Made by a program: the position numbers and the translations under genes
Assembly (NCBI GenBank): GCA_937907605.1
Contig: CALCYI010000034.1
Span: 1-64,000, forward strand
Direction: 5' to 3'
Source of the DNA: an uncultured Clostridia bacterium
Lineage (GTDB): Bacteria; Bacillota; Clostridia; Oscillospirales; Acutalibacteraceae
Length of the DNA: 64,000 bases
The notes under the pieces: model-generated
Seen by the model: only the letters and a program-made list of their open reading frames with translations
Databases searched by the model: none
Told to the model about the DNA's origin: nothing
In this document: piece by piece, positions 16,506 to 24,343 of the stretch
How the letters are laid out: each line of letters begins with the position of its first letter
How positions within the stretch are numbered: the stretch's first letter is position 1

Positions 16506-17468
16506 TTATTCCTTTATAAAACACATTTTAAGCGCACCTTTTTCAACCTTAAAGTCAAGCTCGGAATAGTTGAAGTTTTCGCCGTCGCAGTTGCCGAGAA
16601 GGGCGCTGCCGTCCTCCATCCAGAGCTTGCCGCTTTTAACCCAGCCATTTGTAAACTGTTTCGGGAAGGTCTTATCGTTAGCGGTACCCGCGGAATACTT
16701 GCCTATCATCGGGAGCGCTTCCCTCAGGCTCATTCCGTTAACGAGCGCAAAGTCAAGGAGTCCGTCGTCAAGCACTGAATCGGGAGCGGGACAGAAGCCG
16801 CCGCCGTAAAAGCTTGCGTTACAGATTGCAAAGAGCGCGAAATCCTTATTATCCTCGCGAAGCTTATACTCCTCGCCCGTTTCCTTATTAACGCAGTTTA
16901 AATCAAAGCTGATTTTATAATGCAGGGGCTTTGCAAGAATCGGAACAATCGCTACATTATAAGCCTGATGGCCTAAAAACGGCGCCTTGTCGGCAATCTT
17001 CTTACCGAGGGTTTCAACTAGGGTATCAAGTCCGAAGGACATAACGTTAATGCACTTTTCCCCGTTGTAGTCAATAAGGTCAATCGGTTTAACGTTGTAC
17101 CTTAGCTTACCGTCGTAGAGCCCGAAAGCCTTAATAACGTTTTCAACATTGATTTTCTTAGCGCCGTAAATCTTCTTTGCAAAGTCGTTACCCGTGCCGA
17201 GCGGAAGAAGCATCATCGGCGTATCCGTACCCGCAAGTCCGTTTGCAATTTCGTGCACCGTACCGTCGCCGCCGCAGGATACGATAACGCAGTCCTTTCC
17301 GTATTTCGCTGCATAATCCGCGGCAATCTCAGCAGCATGACCGCCGTACTGAGTTTCCTCAACAATCATCTCGTCGTCAATCAGACGGAAGGTTGATTTA
17401 ATTCTGCCAATAAGCTTTTCCTTATCCTTATTTCCCGCTATGGGATTGATTATAAAAACGTATTTCAT
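16506..17468 (-). CDS. Diacylglycerol kinase / lipid kinase (DagK/YegS family)
   Basis: Soluble lipid kinase that phosphorylates diacylglycerol (or a related lipid) with ATP, recycling it to phosphatidate. The 320 residues show the DAGK catalytic signatures: FIINPIAGN at the start, SCGGDGTVHEIANGL, LPLGTGNDFAK, and the C-terminal FCPAPDSVLDDGLLDFALV. It is the last gene of a long leftward run, 18 bp after galK, and ends against a bidirectional terminator. A YegS-like or DgkB-like substrate cannot be distinguished from sequence alone. Confidence 0.9.
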   Translation of the reverse strand: MKYVFIINPIAGNKDKEKLIGRIKSTFRLIDDEMIVEETQYGGHAAEIAADYAAKYGKDCVIVSCGGDGTVHEIANGLAGTDTPMMLLPLGTGNDFAKKIYGAKKINVENVIKAFGLYDGKLRYNVKPIDLIDYNGEKCINVMSFGLDTLVETLGKKIADKAPFLGHQAYNVAIVPILAKPLHYKISFDLNCVNKETGEEYKLREDNKDFALFAICNASFYGGGFCPAPDSVLDDGLLDFALVNGMSLREALPMIGKYSAGTANDKTFPKQFTNGWVKSGKLWMEDGSALLGNCDGENFNYSELDFKVEKGALKMCFIKE

Positions 17469-17486
17469 ATTTATATTTCCTCTTTT

Positions 17487-18767
17487 TTACAGAATCTGAC
17501 AGCCACCGACGGGTCTGATAATCAGCACGTGGCAGGTACCCTCGCCGAATACGGACTCAATAGTCTTTTTATATGTATCGAGCATATCGTTCGGAACGAA
17601 CGCCTGAACCGTACCCGCAAAGCCGCCGCCGTGAACGCGCCATGCGCCCTTGCCCTTAAGGAGCTCCGCGCTGATTGCAAGCGCAAGCGAAATCTTCTGC
17701 TCGGTGGGATTCTTCGGCGTATATACGTTCTGATTGAGCATATATGACGAGAAGCCCGAATCGAGTATAATTTCCTTAAACGCTTCAAAATCGCCGCTTT
17801 CAAGGCTTTGAACGGCGTTTTCAACGCGTTTGTTTTCATTGTAGAAGTGAATAGCCCTGAGTATTGCTCTGTCGTTCACCTTTTTTGTAAGCTCGGGTAT
17901 TGCCTTAAAGAAATCCTCATATTCGATTTCACGCAGCACGCTCTTACCCATAGCCTTTGCGACCGCTTCCATCTCGCCTCTTACCGCGGCGTAATCGTCG
18001 GTTAAATCGCTGTGGTTTCCACCTGTATCAACGATACAGAGCGAATAACCCGAAGCGGAAAAATCATACGCAACCTTTTTTATAACGGGTTCGCTTACGG
18101 ACTTAAAGTCAATGGTAACGAACGTACCGACCGAGGACGCCATCTGGTCAAGGAGTCCGCAGGGCTTACCGAAAAATACGTTCTCGCTGTACTGCGCAAC
18201 CTTTGCAATATCAACCGCGCTTATTGCGCCGTCGTTATAAAGAAAGCTGAGTACCGAGCCGAGCAGCACCTCAAACGCAGCCGAGGAGGAAAGTCCCGAG
18301 CCGCCCATAACGTCGCTCGTGGTGAAAGCGTCAAAGCCCTCAACCTTATAGCCGAGGTTCTTTATTCCCGCCGCAACGCCCTTAACGAGCGAGGTTGAAT
18401 CTCCGTAGTGCTCAGCCTTCGGCTCAAGGTCGTCAAGGTAAACGACATTCATCCTGTGTCCCTTTGACTTAACGCGGATTATACCCTCGCTGTTCTTACT
18501 TACGATTGCAATTGCGTCAAGATTTATTGCCGCCGCAAGCACCTTGCCGTTGTTGTGGTCGGTATGGTTGCCGCAGACCTCTGTCCTTCCCGGCGCCGAC
18601 ATAATACTTATTTCCCTGTCATATCCGAAAAGCTCCGCAAAATCCTCGATTGCCGAAATATATCTCGGCTTTTGAAGCTCGACAGCCTCGTCGGTTACGT
18701 AAACCGCCTTGAGCGCGCCGTCATAAGCTCCGCCTTTTATCGCATTAATCAGTTCCTTAGCTACCAT
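17487..18767 (-). CDS. galK: Galactokinase (GHMP kinase family)
   Basis: Phosphorylates galactose to galactose-1-phosphate in the Leloir pathway. The 426-residue protein has the galactokinase signature GRTEVCGNHTDHNNG, the GHMP ATP-binding loop GGSGLSSSAAFE, and the C-terminal GAWRVHGGGFAGTVQAF. Some GHMP kinases with this layout act on related sugars, but the N-H-T-D-H signature favours galactose. I start it at the ATG 18765-18767, which has AAAGGA seven bases upstream. The longer reading from 18791 has no such site. It lies 13 bp behind the VTT-domain gene. galT and galE are not nearby, but galU is at 61 kb. Confidence 0.92.
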   Translation of the reverse strand: MVAKELINAIKGGAYDGALKAVYVTDEAVELQKPRYISAIEDFAELFGYDREISIMSAPGRTEVCGNHTDHNNGKVLAAAINLDAIAIVSKNSEGIIRVKSKGHRMNVVYLDDLEPKAEHYGDSTSLVKGVAAGIKNLGYKVEGFDAFTTSDVMGGSGLSSSAAFEVLLGSVLSFLYNDGAISAVDIAKVAQYSENVFFGKPCGLLDQMASSVGTFVTIDFKSVSEPVIKKVAYDFSASGYSLCIVDTGGNHSDLTDDYAAVRGEMEAVAKAMGKSVLREIEYEDFFKAIPELTKKVNDRAILRAIHFYNENKRVENAVQSLESGDFEAFKEIILDSGFSSYMLNQNVYTPKNPTEQKISLALAISAELLKGKGAWRVHGGGFAGTVQAFVPNDMLDTYKKTIESVFGEGTCHVLIIRPVGGCQIL

Positions 18768-18780
18768 TTTTCTGTCCTTT

Positions 18781-19551
18781 CTATAAAACAATTTTATACT
18801 TTTCCTTTTCGCTGTACATCAGCAGCGTCTGGTTCATCTGGCGGGACTTCGCCCCGTAGAAGATATTAAACACAAGGCTCGTTATGCCCGTAAACGCTAC
18901 TATTATCATAAGCGTTACTATAAACCTCGGCGAAAACGGATTTGTAAACGCAGCGCCGAGCTTTGTATACATATATATTCTCGGGAAAAAGCCTATAAGG
19001 CTGAGTATTGAGTAATACAAAAAGTCATACCTCAGCGCGCCGTAATACTTTGAAATCATCGCAAGCGAGATTACGGGTATGGTTCTCGTTACGGTAAGGA
19101 CGTACGGGTTTCCGTTGCCCTTGAACTCAACCCAGTCCTTTATAAAGTGCATGCTTTTTATATTCAGGATAATTCCCGTCCAGCCGGGACCTATGAATAT
19201 TCCCTCAACGTATTTTACGGTAAAGAAGAAGAAACAGAAAACAACGTTAATAAGAAGCGCGGTATTAAGCGGGAACACCATACCCGATATTGCAAGCAAA
19301 AAGCTTATAGGAATCGGGAGCTGACACTTTGCGATATAAAGCGCAAAAATACATATGAGGATTTCCTTTTCCGTGTCAAGATTAGCTACCGAATTATCCA
19401 CTCTTTCAAGGAAGTGAATCATCGTCATAAACCTTGTTTCAAACTTTCCGTGGTTAATAAGAATAAGAGTAAGTGCTACGAGCAGCGCTATCGTAGTAAT
19501 AGAGATAATAAGGGATATAAAATTTGTTCTGTGACGTTTAGCCTGCCTCAT
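18781..19551 (-). CDS. VTT-domain (TVP38/TMEM64 family) membrane protein
   Basis: A 256-residue polytopic membrane protein with a basic N-terminal tail and about six hydrophobic segments. It carries the VTT/DedA-like pattern: a Gly-rich region after the third segment and a VTRTIPVISLAMISKYYGALRY stretch spread over residues 152-174 that matches the R-x-x-P-x-x core of TVP38 proteins. Related DedA/VTT proteins act as lipid scramblases or flippases, including undecaprenyl-phosphate recycling. A lipid-transport role is therefore plausible but unproved here. It sits between pheA (27 bp upstream) and galK. Confidence 0.75.
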   Translation of the reverse strand: MRQAKRHRTNFISLIISITTIALLVALTLILINHGKFETRFMTMIHFLERVDNSVANLDTEKEILICIFALYIAKCQLPIPISFLLAISGMVFPLNTALLINVVFCFFFFTVKYVEGIFIGPGWTGIILNIKSMHFIKDWVEFKGNGNPYVLTVTRTIPVISLAMISKYYGALRYDFLYYSILSLIGFFPRIYMYTKLGAAFTNPFSPRFIVTLMIIVAFTGITSLVFNIFYGAKSRQMNQTLLMYSEKEKYKIVL

Positions 19552-19578
19552 AAAAACACCTCCTATTCTTTAATGTTA

Positions 19579-20715
19579 TTATTGCTTAATCTCTTTATAA
19601 TTGCCTAAAAACTTGAATTCCTCAAGCTCGTCGTGAAGGGCGCAGAGCAAATCAAGCGTCTCCTCGTCATATACGTTGCCCTCAACGTCGGCGTAAAAGA
19701 GATAGTCGAATTTTCCGTTTGCAACGGGGCGGGATTCAAGCTTAGTAAGATTGAGCCCCGACATTGAAAAGCGCCCGAGCACCCTGTAAAGCGAGCCCGT
19801 TTTATGCGGTGCCGAGAAAATAAGCGAAATCTTATCAGCGCTGTTGTCAATAACGAGCTTTTTCGATATTACAATAAAGCGCGTAGTATTTTTTGTTACG
19901 TTCTGAATATCTTTTTTGAGTATCTTGAGATTATACTTCTTAGCCGCGCTCTCGGAGCAGATACAGGCAATATTATTCTTTTCGCTTTCGCTTACGTATT
20001 TTGCGGCGATAGCCGTATTATTCGAGTTAACGCCCGTCAGTCCGAAGTTCGTAATGAAATTACCGCACTGTCTGAGCGCCTGCGGGTGGGAGTAAACCTC
20101 CTCAACCTCATCAAAGCTAACGTTTTCCTTAGCCGCAATACAATGCGAAATCCTTAAATCATACGCGCCAACGATATAAAAGCGGTATTTCATAATAAGG
20201 TCGTACGATTCGTGCACTGAGCCTGCCGTGGAATTTTCAACGGGGATAATCCCGTAGAGTGCCCTACCGGTATTAACCGCCTCAAACACATCCTCAAAAT
20301 GCCTGTGAAAATCAATTTCACAGTCAGGGAAAAGCTTACGCGCCGCCTGAGCGCTGTACGCTCCGTCAACGCCCTGACAGGCAATCAGCTTTCCGTCGGA
20401 GCTTAGCTTTTTACATCTCAGAGCGTTCTCAACGCTCTCCCTGAGCTCGCTTCCGCCGCCTATCAGCCTGTGCTGGAGCGCCCTTGAGGCGTCCATCGCC
20501 GATATAAATACGGTCTTTACCGTTTGAGCGTACTCTCCGCTGTTTTTAACAACCCAGTCGAGTATCTCGTTCTCTCTTTCCTGGTTTAATACGGGTACTG
20601 AGTTTTCAATTTTATACTGTGCAACCTGCTTTGAGACCTCAAGCCTTTTCAGCAGGAGGGGCAAAAGCTCCTCGTCTATGCCGTCTATCTCATTCCTGAG
20701 TGATAATAAATCCAT
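19579..20715 (-). CDS. pheA: Bifunctional chorismate mutase / prephenate dehydratase
   Basis: Converts chorismate to prephenate and then phenylpyruvate for phenylalanine synthesis. Domain order in 378 residues: AroQ-type chorismate mutase (about 1-85; LRNEIDGIDEELLPLLLKR), prephenate dehydratase (about 108-285; ACQGVDGAYSAQAA, GIIPVENSTAGSV with the TxF-like NTTRFIVI catalytic region), and a C-terminal ACT domain (about 297-372; FSAPHKTGSLYRVLGRFS, then N-L-T-K-L-E-S-R-P) for phenylalanine feedback inhibition. It ends the aroB-aroA-aroC-pheA order, giving a compact shikimate-to-phenylalanine operon. Confidence 0.95.
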   Translation of the reverse strand: MDLLSLRNEIDGIDEELLPLLLKRLEVSKQVAQYKIENSVPVLNQERENEILDWVVKNSGEYAQTVKTVFISAMDASRALQHRLIGGGSELRESVENALRCKKLSSDGKLIACQGVDGAYSAQAARKLFPDCEIDFHRHFEDVFEAVNTGRALYGIIPVENSTAGSVHESYDLIMKYRFYIVGAYDLRISHCIAAKENVSFDEVEEVYSHPQALRQCGNFITNFGLTGVNSNNTAIAAKYVSESEKNNIACICSESAAKKYNLKILKKDIQNVTKNTTRFIVISKKLVIDNSADKISLIFSAPHKTGSLYRVLGRFSMSGLNLTKLESRPVANGKFDYLFYADVEGNVYDEETLDLLCALHDELEEFKFLGNYKEIKQ

Positions 20716-20725
20716 TTTCCTGTCC

Positions 20726-21799
20726 TTATAAAAGTATATCGAGCAGGGCTATTGCCGCCGCCGCTTCAACAACGGGTACGGCGCGCGGAACAATGCACGG
20801 GTCGTGCCTGCCCTTAATCTCGAGCATTTCGTTTTCCATAGTTTTAAGGTTAACGCTCCTCTGTTTTGCCGCAATTGAGGGCGTGGGCTTAACCGCAACG
20901 CTGAACACTATCGGAGCGCCGCTTGTAATTCCGCCGAGTATGCCGCCGTTATTATTGGTAATAAGGCTCACCCTGCCGTCCTTTATTTCATATCCGTCGT
21001 TAACCTCTGCGCCGTTTGACTCTGCAAAGCCGAAGCCGAGCCCGAACTGTACGCCCTTAACCGCAGGTATTGAAAACAGAAGCGAGGAGAGCTTACCCTC
21101 AACGGTGTCGAACATATTTCCGCCGACTCCTGCAGGTACGCCGATAATGGCGCCTTCAATCTCTCCGCCTACGCTATTGCCCTCGGCTTTATAACGCGCA
21201 ATTTCAGCTCTCATTTCGCTTTCAGCGCTTTCATCTATTACCGAAAAGCTCCCGCTTGTGAGCCTTTCAAGAAGCGCGCGGTCAATGCTGTTATAATCAA
21301 AGCCTCTGTCCTCAACCTCGCCTATTCTTTTAATATGCGCGCCGAGCGTAATACCCTTTTCTTTTAGTATCTGCTTTGCAACAGCTCCCGCAAAAACGAG
21401 CGGCGCGGTAAGCCTTCCGCTGAAATGCCCGCCGCCTCTTACGTCGTTAAAGCCGCCGTATTTCATATATGCGGCATAGTCGCTGTGGCTCGGTCTCAAA
21501 ACGTCTGAAATGCGCTCATAATCGCCGCTTTTCGTATTTTCGTTTTCTATCAGCATAGCAAGCGGTGCGCCCGTGGTAACGCCGTCAAGCACGCCTGAAA
21601 TAATATGCGGTATATCCCTTTCAAGCCTCGGCGTAGCGGTACTGTCCCTGCCTGGAGCGCGCCTTGCCATATCGCAGTATATTCTGTCATAATCAAGCTT
21701 AAGCCCTGCGGGCAGTCCGTCGATAACGCAGCCGATTGCCTCGCCGTGACTTTCACCGAATACGGCAAGCTTAATTTTATCACCCGTTACTGATGACAT
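20726..21799 (-). CDS. aroC: Chorismate synthase
   Basis: FMN-dependent enzyme that makes chorismate from EPSP in the last common step of aromatic synthesis. The 357 residues include the signatures GESHGEAIGCVIDGLPAG, SDYAAYMKYGGFNDVRGGGHFSGR and a C-terminal RHDPCIVPRAVPVVEA. The start is the ATG at 21797-21799 with GGAGG eight bases upstream. The longer frame from 21907 would run far into aroA and lacks family similarity there. It overlaps the end of aroA by 20 bp. Confidence 0.96.
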   Translation of the reverse strand: MSSVTGDKIKLAVFGESHGEAIGCVIDGLPAGLKLDYDRIYCDMARRAPGRDSTATPRLERDIPHIISGVLDGVTTGAPLAMLIENENTKSGDYERISDVLRPSHSDYAAYMKYGGFNDVRGGGHFSGRLTAPLVFAGAVAKQILKEKGITLGAHIKRIGEVEDRGFDYNSIDRALLERLTSGSFSVIDESAESEMRAEIARYKAEGNSVGGEIEGAIIGVPAGVGGNMFDTVEGKLSSLLFSIPAVKGVQFGLGFGFAESNGAEVNDGYEIKDGRVSLITNNNGGILGGITSGAPIVFSVAVKPTPSIAAKQRSVNLKTMENEMLEIKGRHDPCIVPRAVPVVEAAAAIALLDILL

Positions 21800-22985
21800 C
21801 AGCCTTTCCTCCCAATGAGTTGTAATCCCTGAAAAACGAGGGGTATGATTTTTGAATACTCTGTGCGTCGTCAATAGTGGTTTCACCCTCAGCACAGAGC
21901 GCCGCAATACTGAACGCCATAACTATCCTGTGGTCGTTACAGCCCTTAAGCGAAGCACCACGGGGAACTCCGCCCTCAATAATCATTCCGTCGGCGGTTT
22001 CAAAGGCGCGAACGCCCATTCTTTTGAGGTTTTCGACTACGCTCTTAATCCTGTCGGACTCCTTAAGCCTGAGCCTCTCGCCGCCAGTAATCACCGTTTT
22101 TCCCTTTGCAAATGCGGCGCAAACCGCAAGAATCGGTACTAAATCGGGAATGTCCGATACGTTTATATTTATACCGTAAAGCTCGGATTTTTTCACCTTG
22201 ACCGTGTCGCCGCAAAGCTCAACCTCTGCGCCGAAAGCACGCAGGAGCTCGACAATTCTTTTATCGCCCTGTGCGGATTTCATATCAAGTCCGCTTACGC
22301 TGACCTCGCCCGTGAGCGCGCCGCCCGCAAGGAAAAACGCCGCCTGAGACCAGTCGCCCTCAACCGTATATTCCCTGTTTTTATATGTCTGCGAGCCTTT
22401 AATAAAGTATCCGTCAGCCGTCTCTTCAATAAAAATTCCGAAGTCGCCGAGCACCTTAACGGTCATATCAACGTAGGGCTTTGACTCAAGTCGGGTAGTT
22501 AGAATAATACTGCTGTCGCCTTCAAACAGAGGCAGCGCAAAGAGAAGCCCCGTAATATACTGGGAGCTTATATTCCCCGCAATTTCATATTTTCCGCTCT
22601 CAAGCTTACCGCTGATTTTTAGCGGTAAGCGCTCGCCCTCAAGGCTTATTCCGTGGCGTGAAATCAGCCTTATATATTCGCCGATAGGTCTTTCTGGCAG
22701 CCTGCCCTCGCCCGTAAAGGTAACGCTCCTGCCGAGCGCAGCCGCAACGGGAATTAAAAATCTCAGCGTTGAGCCCGACTCACAGCAGTTAATTACCTCG
22801 GCTCCGTTATTAAGCGCCTCAAGTGCGTTTTTTGTAGCGAGAATATCCTTTGACTCCTCAATACCCTTAACCTCGCCTGAGCCCGCAAGGAACGCGCATA
22901 TAAGCGCCCTGTGGGCTACGGATTTCGAAGGCGGAGCAGTAATACTGCCGCTGAGTATTGAGTTTTGAATTCTCGCCTTACTCAT
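21780..22985 (-). CDS. aroA: 3-phosphoshikimate 1-carboxyvinyltransferase (EPSP synthase)
   Basis: Adds PEP to shikimate-3-phosphate. The 401-residue protein begins with the family pattern (ITAPPSKSVAHRALICAFLA) and has SGSTLRFLIPVAAALG, LPERPI, and the C-terminal LRLKESDRI and NDHRIVMAFSIAAL signatures. The active-site loop reads GSTLRF rather than LGNAGTA-like class I sequence, which fits the class II enzymes of Gram-positive bacteria. It starts two bases after the aroB stop codon, so coupling is likely. Confidence 0.96.
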   Translation of the reverse strand: MSKARIQNSILSGSITAPPSKSVAHRALICAFLAGSGEVKGIEESKDILATKNALEALNNGAEVINCCESGSTLRFLIPVAAALGRSVTFTGEGRLPERPIGEYIRLISRHGISLEGERLPLKISGKLESGKYEIAGNISSQYITGLLFALPLFEGDSSIILTTRLESKPYVDMTVKVLGDFGIFIEETADGYFIKGSQTYKNREYTVEGDWSQAAFFLAGGALTGEVSVSGLDMKSAQGDKRIVELLRAFGAEVELCGDTVKVKKSELYGININVSDIPDLVPILAVCAAFAKGKTVITGGERLRLKESDRIKSVVENLKRMGVRAFETADGMIIEGGVPRGASLKGCNDHRIVMAFSIAALCAEGETTIDDAQSIQKSYPSFFRDYNSLGGKADVISNG

Positions 22986-22987
22986 AG

Positions 22988-24037
22988 TTAAATCCCGAAA
23001 AACTCCGGTATATTCTCATTCTTAACGGGGTTAATATAACCCTCGCCAATACGTTTAATCAGTATAAAGTTAATTCCCGAGGAGGTGCGCTTTTTGTCCG
23101 CGCTCATTGCGTTTATAATATCCTCAACGCTGTTTTCGTCCTCGGTTTTGAGGTTGTATTTTTTAAGCACGCTGGCAATTCTTTCAGCCGTACCGCGCTC
23201 GCAAAGTCCGTTTCCTTCGGCGGCTTTTGTAATCATTACCATACCGATACCGACTGCCTCACCGTGCGTTATTCCCTTAAAACTGTGCAGCTTTTCAATA
23301 GCGTGACCTGCGGTGTGTCCGAAGTTTAAAAGCGCCCTTTCGCCTTTTTCCTTTTCGTCGCGCTCAACTACGCCTGCCTTTAGGCTGACGCATTCAAAAA
23401 TTATATCCTCAATTATATCCCTTGCGCTGCCCTTTTCGATTTTTTCAAACAGGCTCGCGCTTTTTATACAGCCCATTTTAATCGCTTCTGCCATTCCGTC
23501 GCTGAAATACTTTTGGGGAAGCGTGTCAAGCGTTTTTGTATCAATAAGCACAAGCGCGGGCTGGTGGAACGCGCCGCAGAGGTTTTTACCCTGCGGTAAA
23601 TCCACCGCCGTCTTTCCGCCTACGGAGGAATCCACCTGGGAAAGCAACGAGGTCGGAAGCTGAATATATTCTATTCCCCTGAGGTATATAGCCGCAGCAA
23701 AGCCGCACATATCACCCGTAACTCCGCCGCCGAGCGCAATTAAGATATCACCGCGCGTGAATTCATTTTCAGCAAGGAGAGCAACTATTTCAAGTACAGT
23801 ATCTGCTGTTTTTGACTCCTCGCCCGCGGTAAAAACGAAGTCATATACATTAAAACCGTTTTCCTCAAGCTGTGTCTTAAGCGCATCGGCATATAGCGGA
23901 TATACATTAGTATCGCTTACGATACAGGCCTTTTCAGCGCCGCTGACCTCGCGTATATATCTCCCCGCTTTTGAGAGTATATTATTTTCAATATATATAT
24001 TATAGCCTTTTCCCGCATTTACTCTAAGCTCTTTCAT
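22988..24037 (-). CDS. aroB: 3-dehydroquinate synthase
   Basis: NAD- and metal-dependent enzyme closing DAHP to 3-dehydroquinate, the second step of the shikimate pathway. The 349 residues contain GGGVTGDMCGFAAAIYLRG (NAD-binding), QLPTSLLSQVDSSVGGKTAV and LNFGHTAGHAIE with the metal-binding histidines. It is the first gene of the aromatic operon, preceded by AAAGG and a good promoter at 24072-24100. Confidence 0.96.
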   Translation of the reverse strand: MKELRVNAGKGYNIYIENNILSKAGRYIREVSGAEKACIVSDTNVYPLYADALKTQLEENGFNVYDFVFTAGEESKTADTVLEIVALLAENEFTRGDILIALGGGVTGDMCGFAAAIYLRGIEYIQLPTSLLSQVDSSVGGKTAVDLPQGKNLCGAFHQPALVLIDTKTLDTLPQKYFSDGMAEAIKMGCIKSASLFEKIEKGSARDIIEDIIFECVSLKAGVVERDEKEKGERALLNFGHTAGHAIEKLHSFKGITHGEAVGIGMVMITKAAEGNGLCERGTAERIASVLKKYNLKTEDENSVEDIINAMSADKKRTSSGINFILIKRIGEGYINPVKNENIPEFFGI

Positions 24038-24071
24038 AGCTGCAACCTTTTACATATAAAAATACATATTA

Positions 24072-24100
24072 ATAATAATATATTTAGAGTTCAATGTCAA
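24072..24100 (-). promoter_or_regulatory. Sigma-A-type promoter of the aroB operon
   Basis: Minus strand: perfect TTGACA, 17 bp, TATTAT, 34 bp before the aroB start. No T-box or leader peptide was seen between them. Confidence 0.7.
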
Positions 24101-24139
24101 ACCGTAATAATATAATGTTATTAATATTTAATAAGTATA

Positions 24140-24170
24140 AAAACCGCAGGACGAAAAGTCCTGCGGTTTT
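24140..24170. terminator. Intrinsic terminator behind the 49-residue peptide gene
   Basis: A 13-bp stem AAAACCGCAGGAC/GTCCTGCGGTTTT with a 5-nt loop. It has an A/T tract on both sides, so it can end transcription leaving the surface-protein unit before aroB. Confidence 0.9.
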
Positions 24171-24178
24171 CTTTAAGC

Positions 24179-24328
24179 TTATGCGAATACGTCGAGATCC
24201 TCGCCGCCACCGACAGAATCAAGGTCGTATTCATCGCCATCGTGAAGACCGGGGTCGCTGTCGGTGAAAACATCTCTGATAAGATATTTCCTCACCTCAA
24301 GCTCCGGCTCTGAATAATACTTTTTCAT
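24179..24328 (-). CDS. 49-residue acidic peptide with a leader-like N-terminus
   Basis: A short gene 15 bp behind the large secreted protein, with a strong GGAGGTGA five bases before its ATG and a terminator nine bases after its stop. The peptide begins MKKYYSEPELEVRKYLIRDV and continues with an Asp/Gly-rich half (SDPGLHDGDEYDLDSVGGGE). Short Clostridia ORFs with an M-K-K-Y-x-x-P-E-L start and a G/D-rich tail are common, and some resemble RiPP precursors. Cys is absent, and no modification enzyme, protease or exporter lies nearby. The function is unknown; cotranscription with the surface protein is the only firm context. Confidence 0.75.
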   Translation of the reverse strand: MKKYYSEPELEVRKYLIRDVFTDSDPGLHDGDEYDLDSVGGGEDLDVFA

Positions 24329-24343
24329 CGCCGTCACCTCCGA

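Noticed and set aside
21799..21907. Longer N-terminus of aroC
   Set aside because: The extra 36 codons overlap aroA, contain no family sequence and lack an SD; the ATG at 21799 has GGAGG eight bases upstream.
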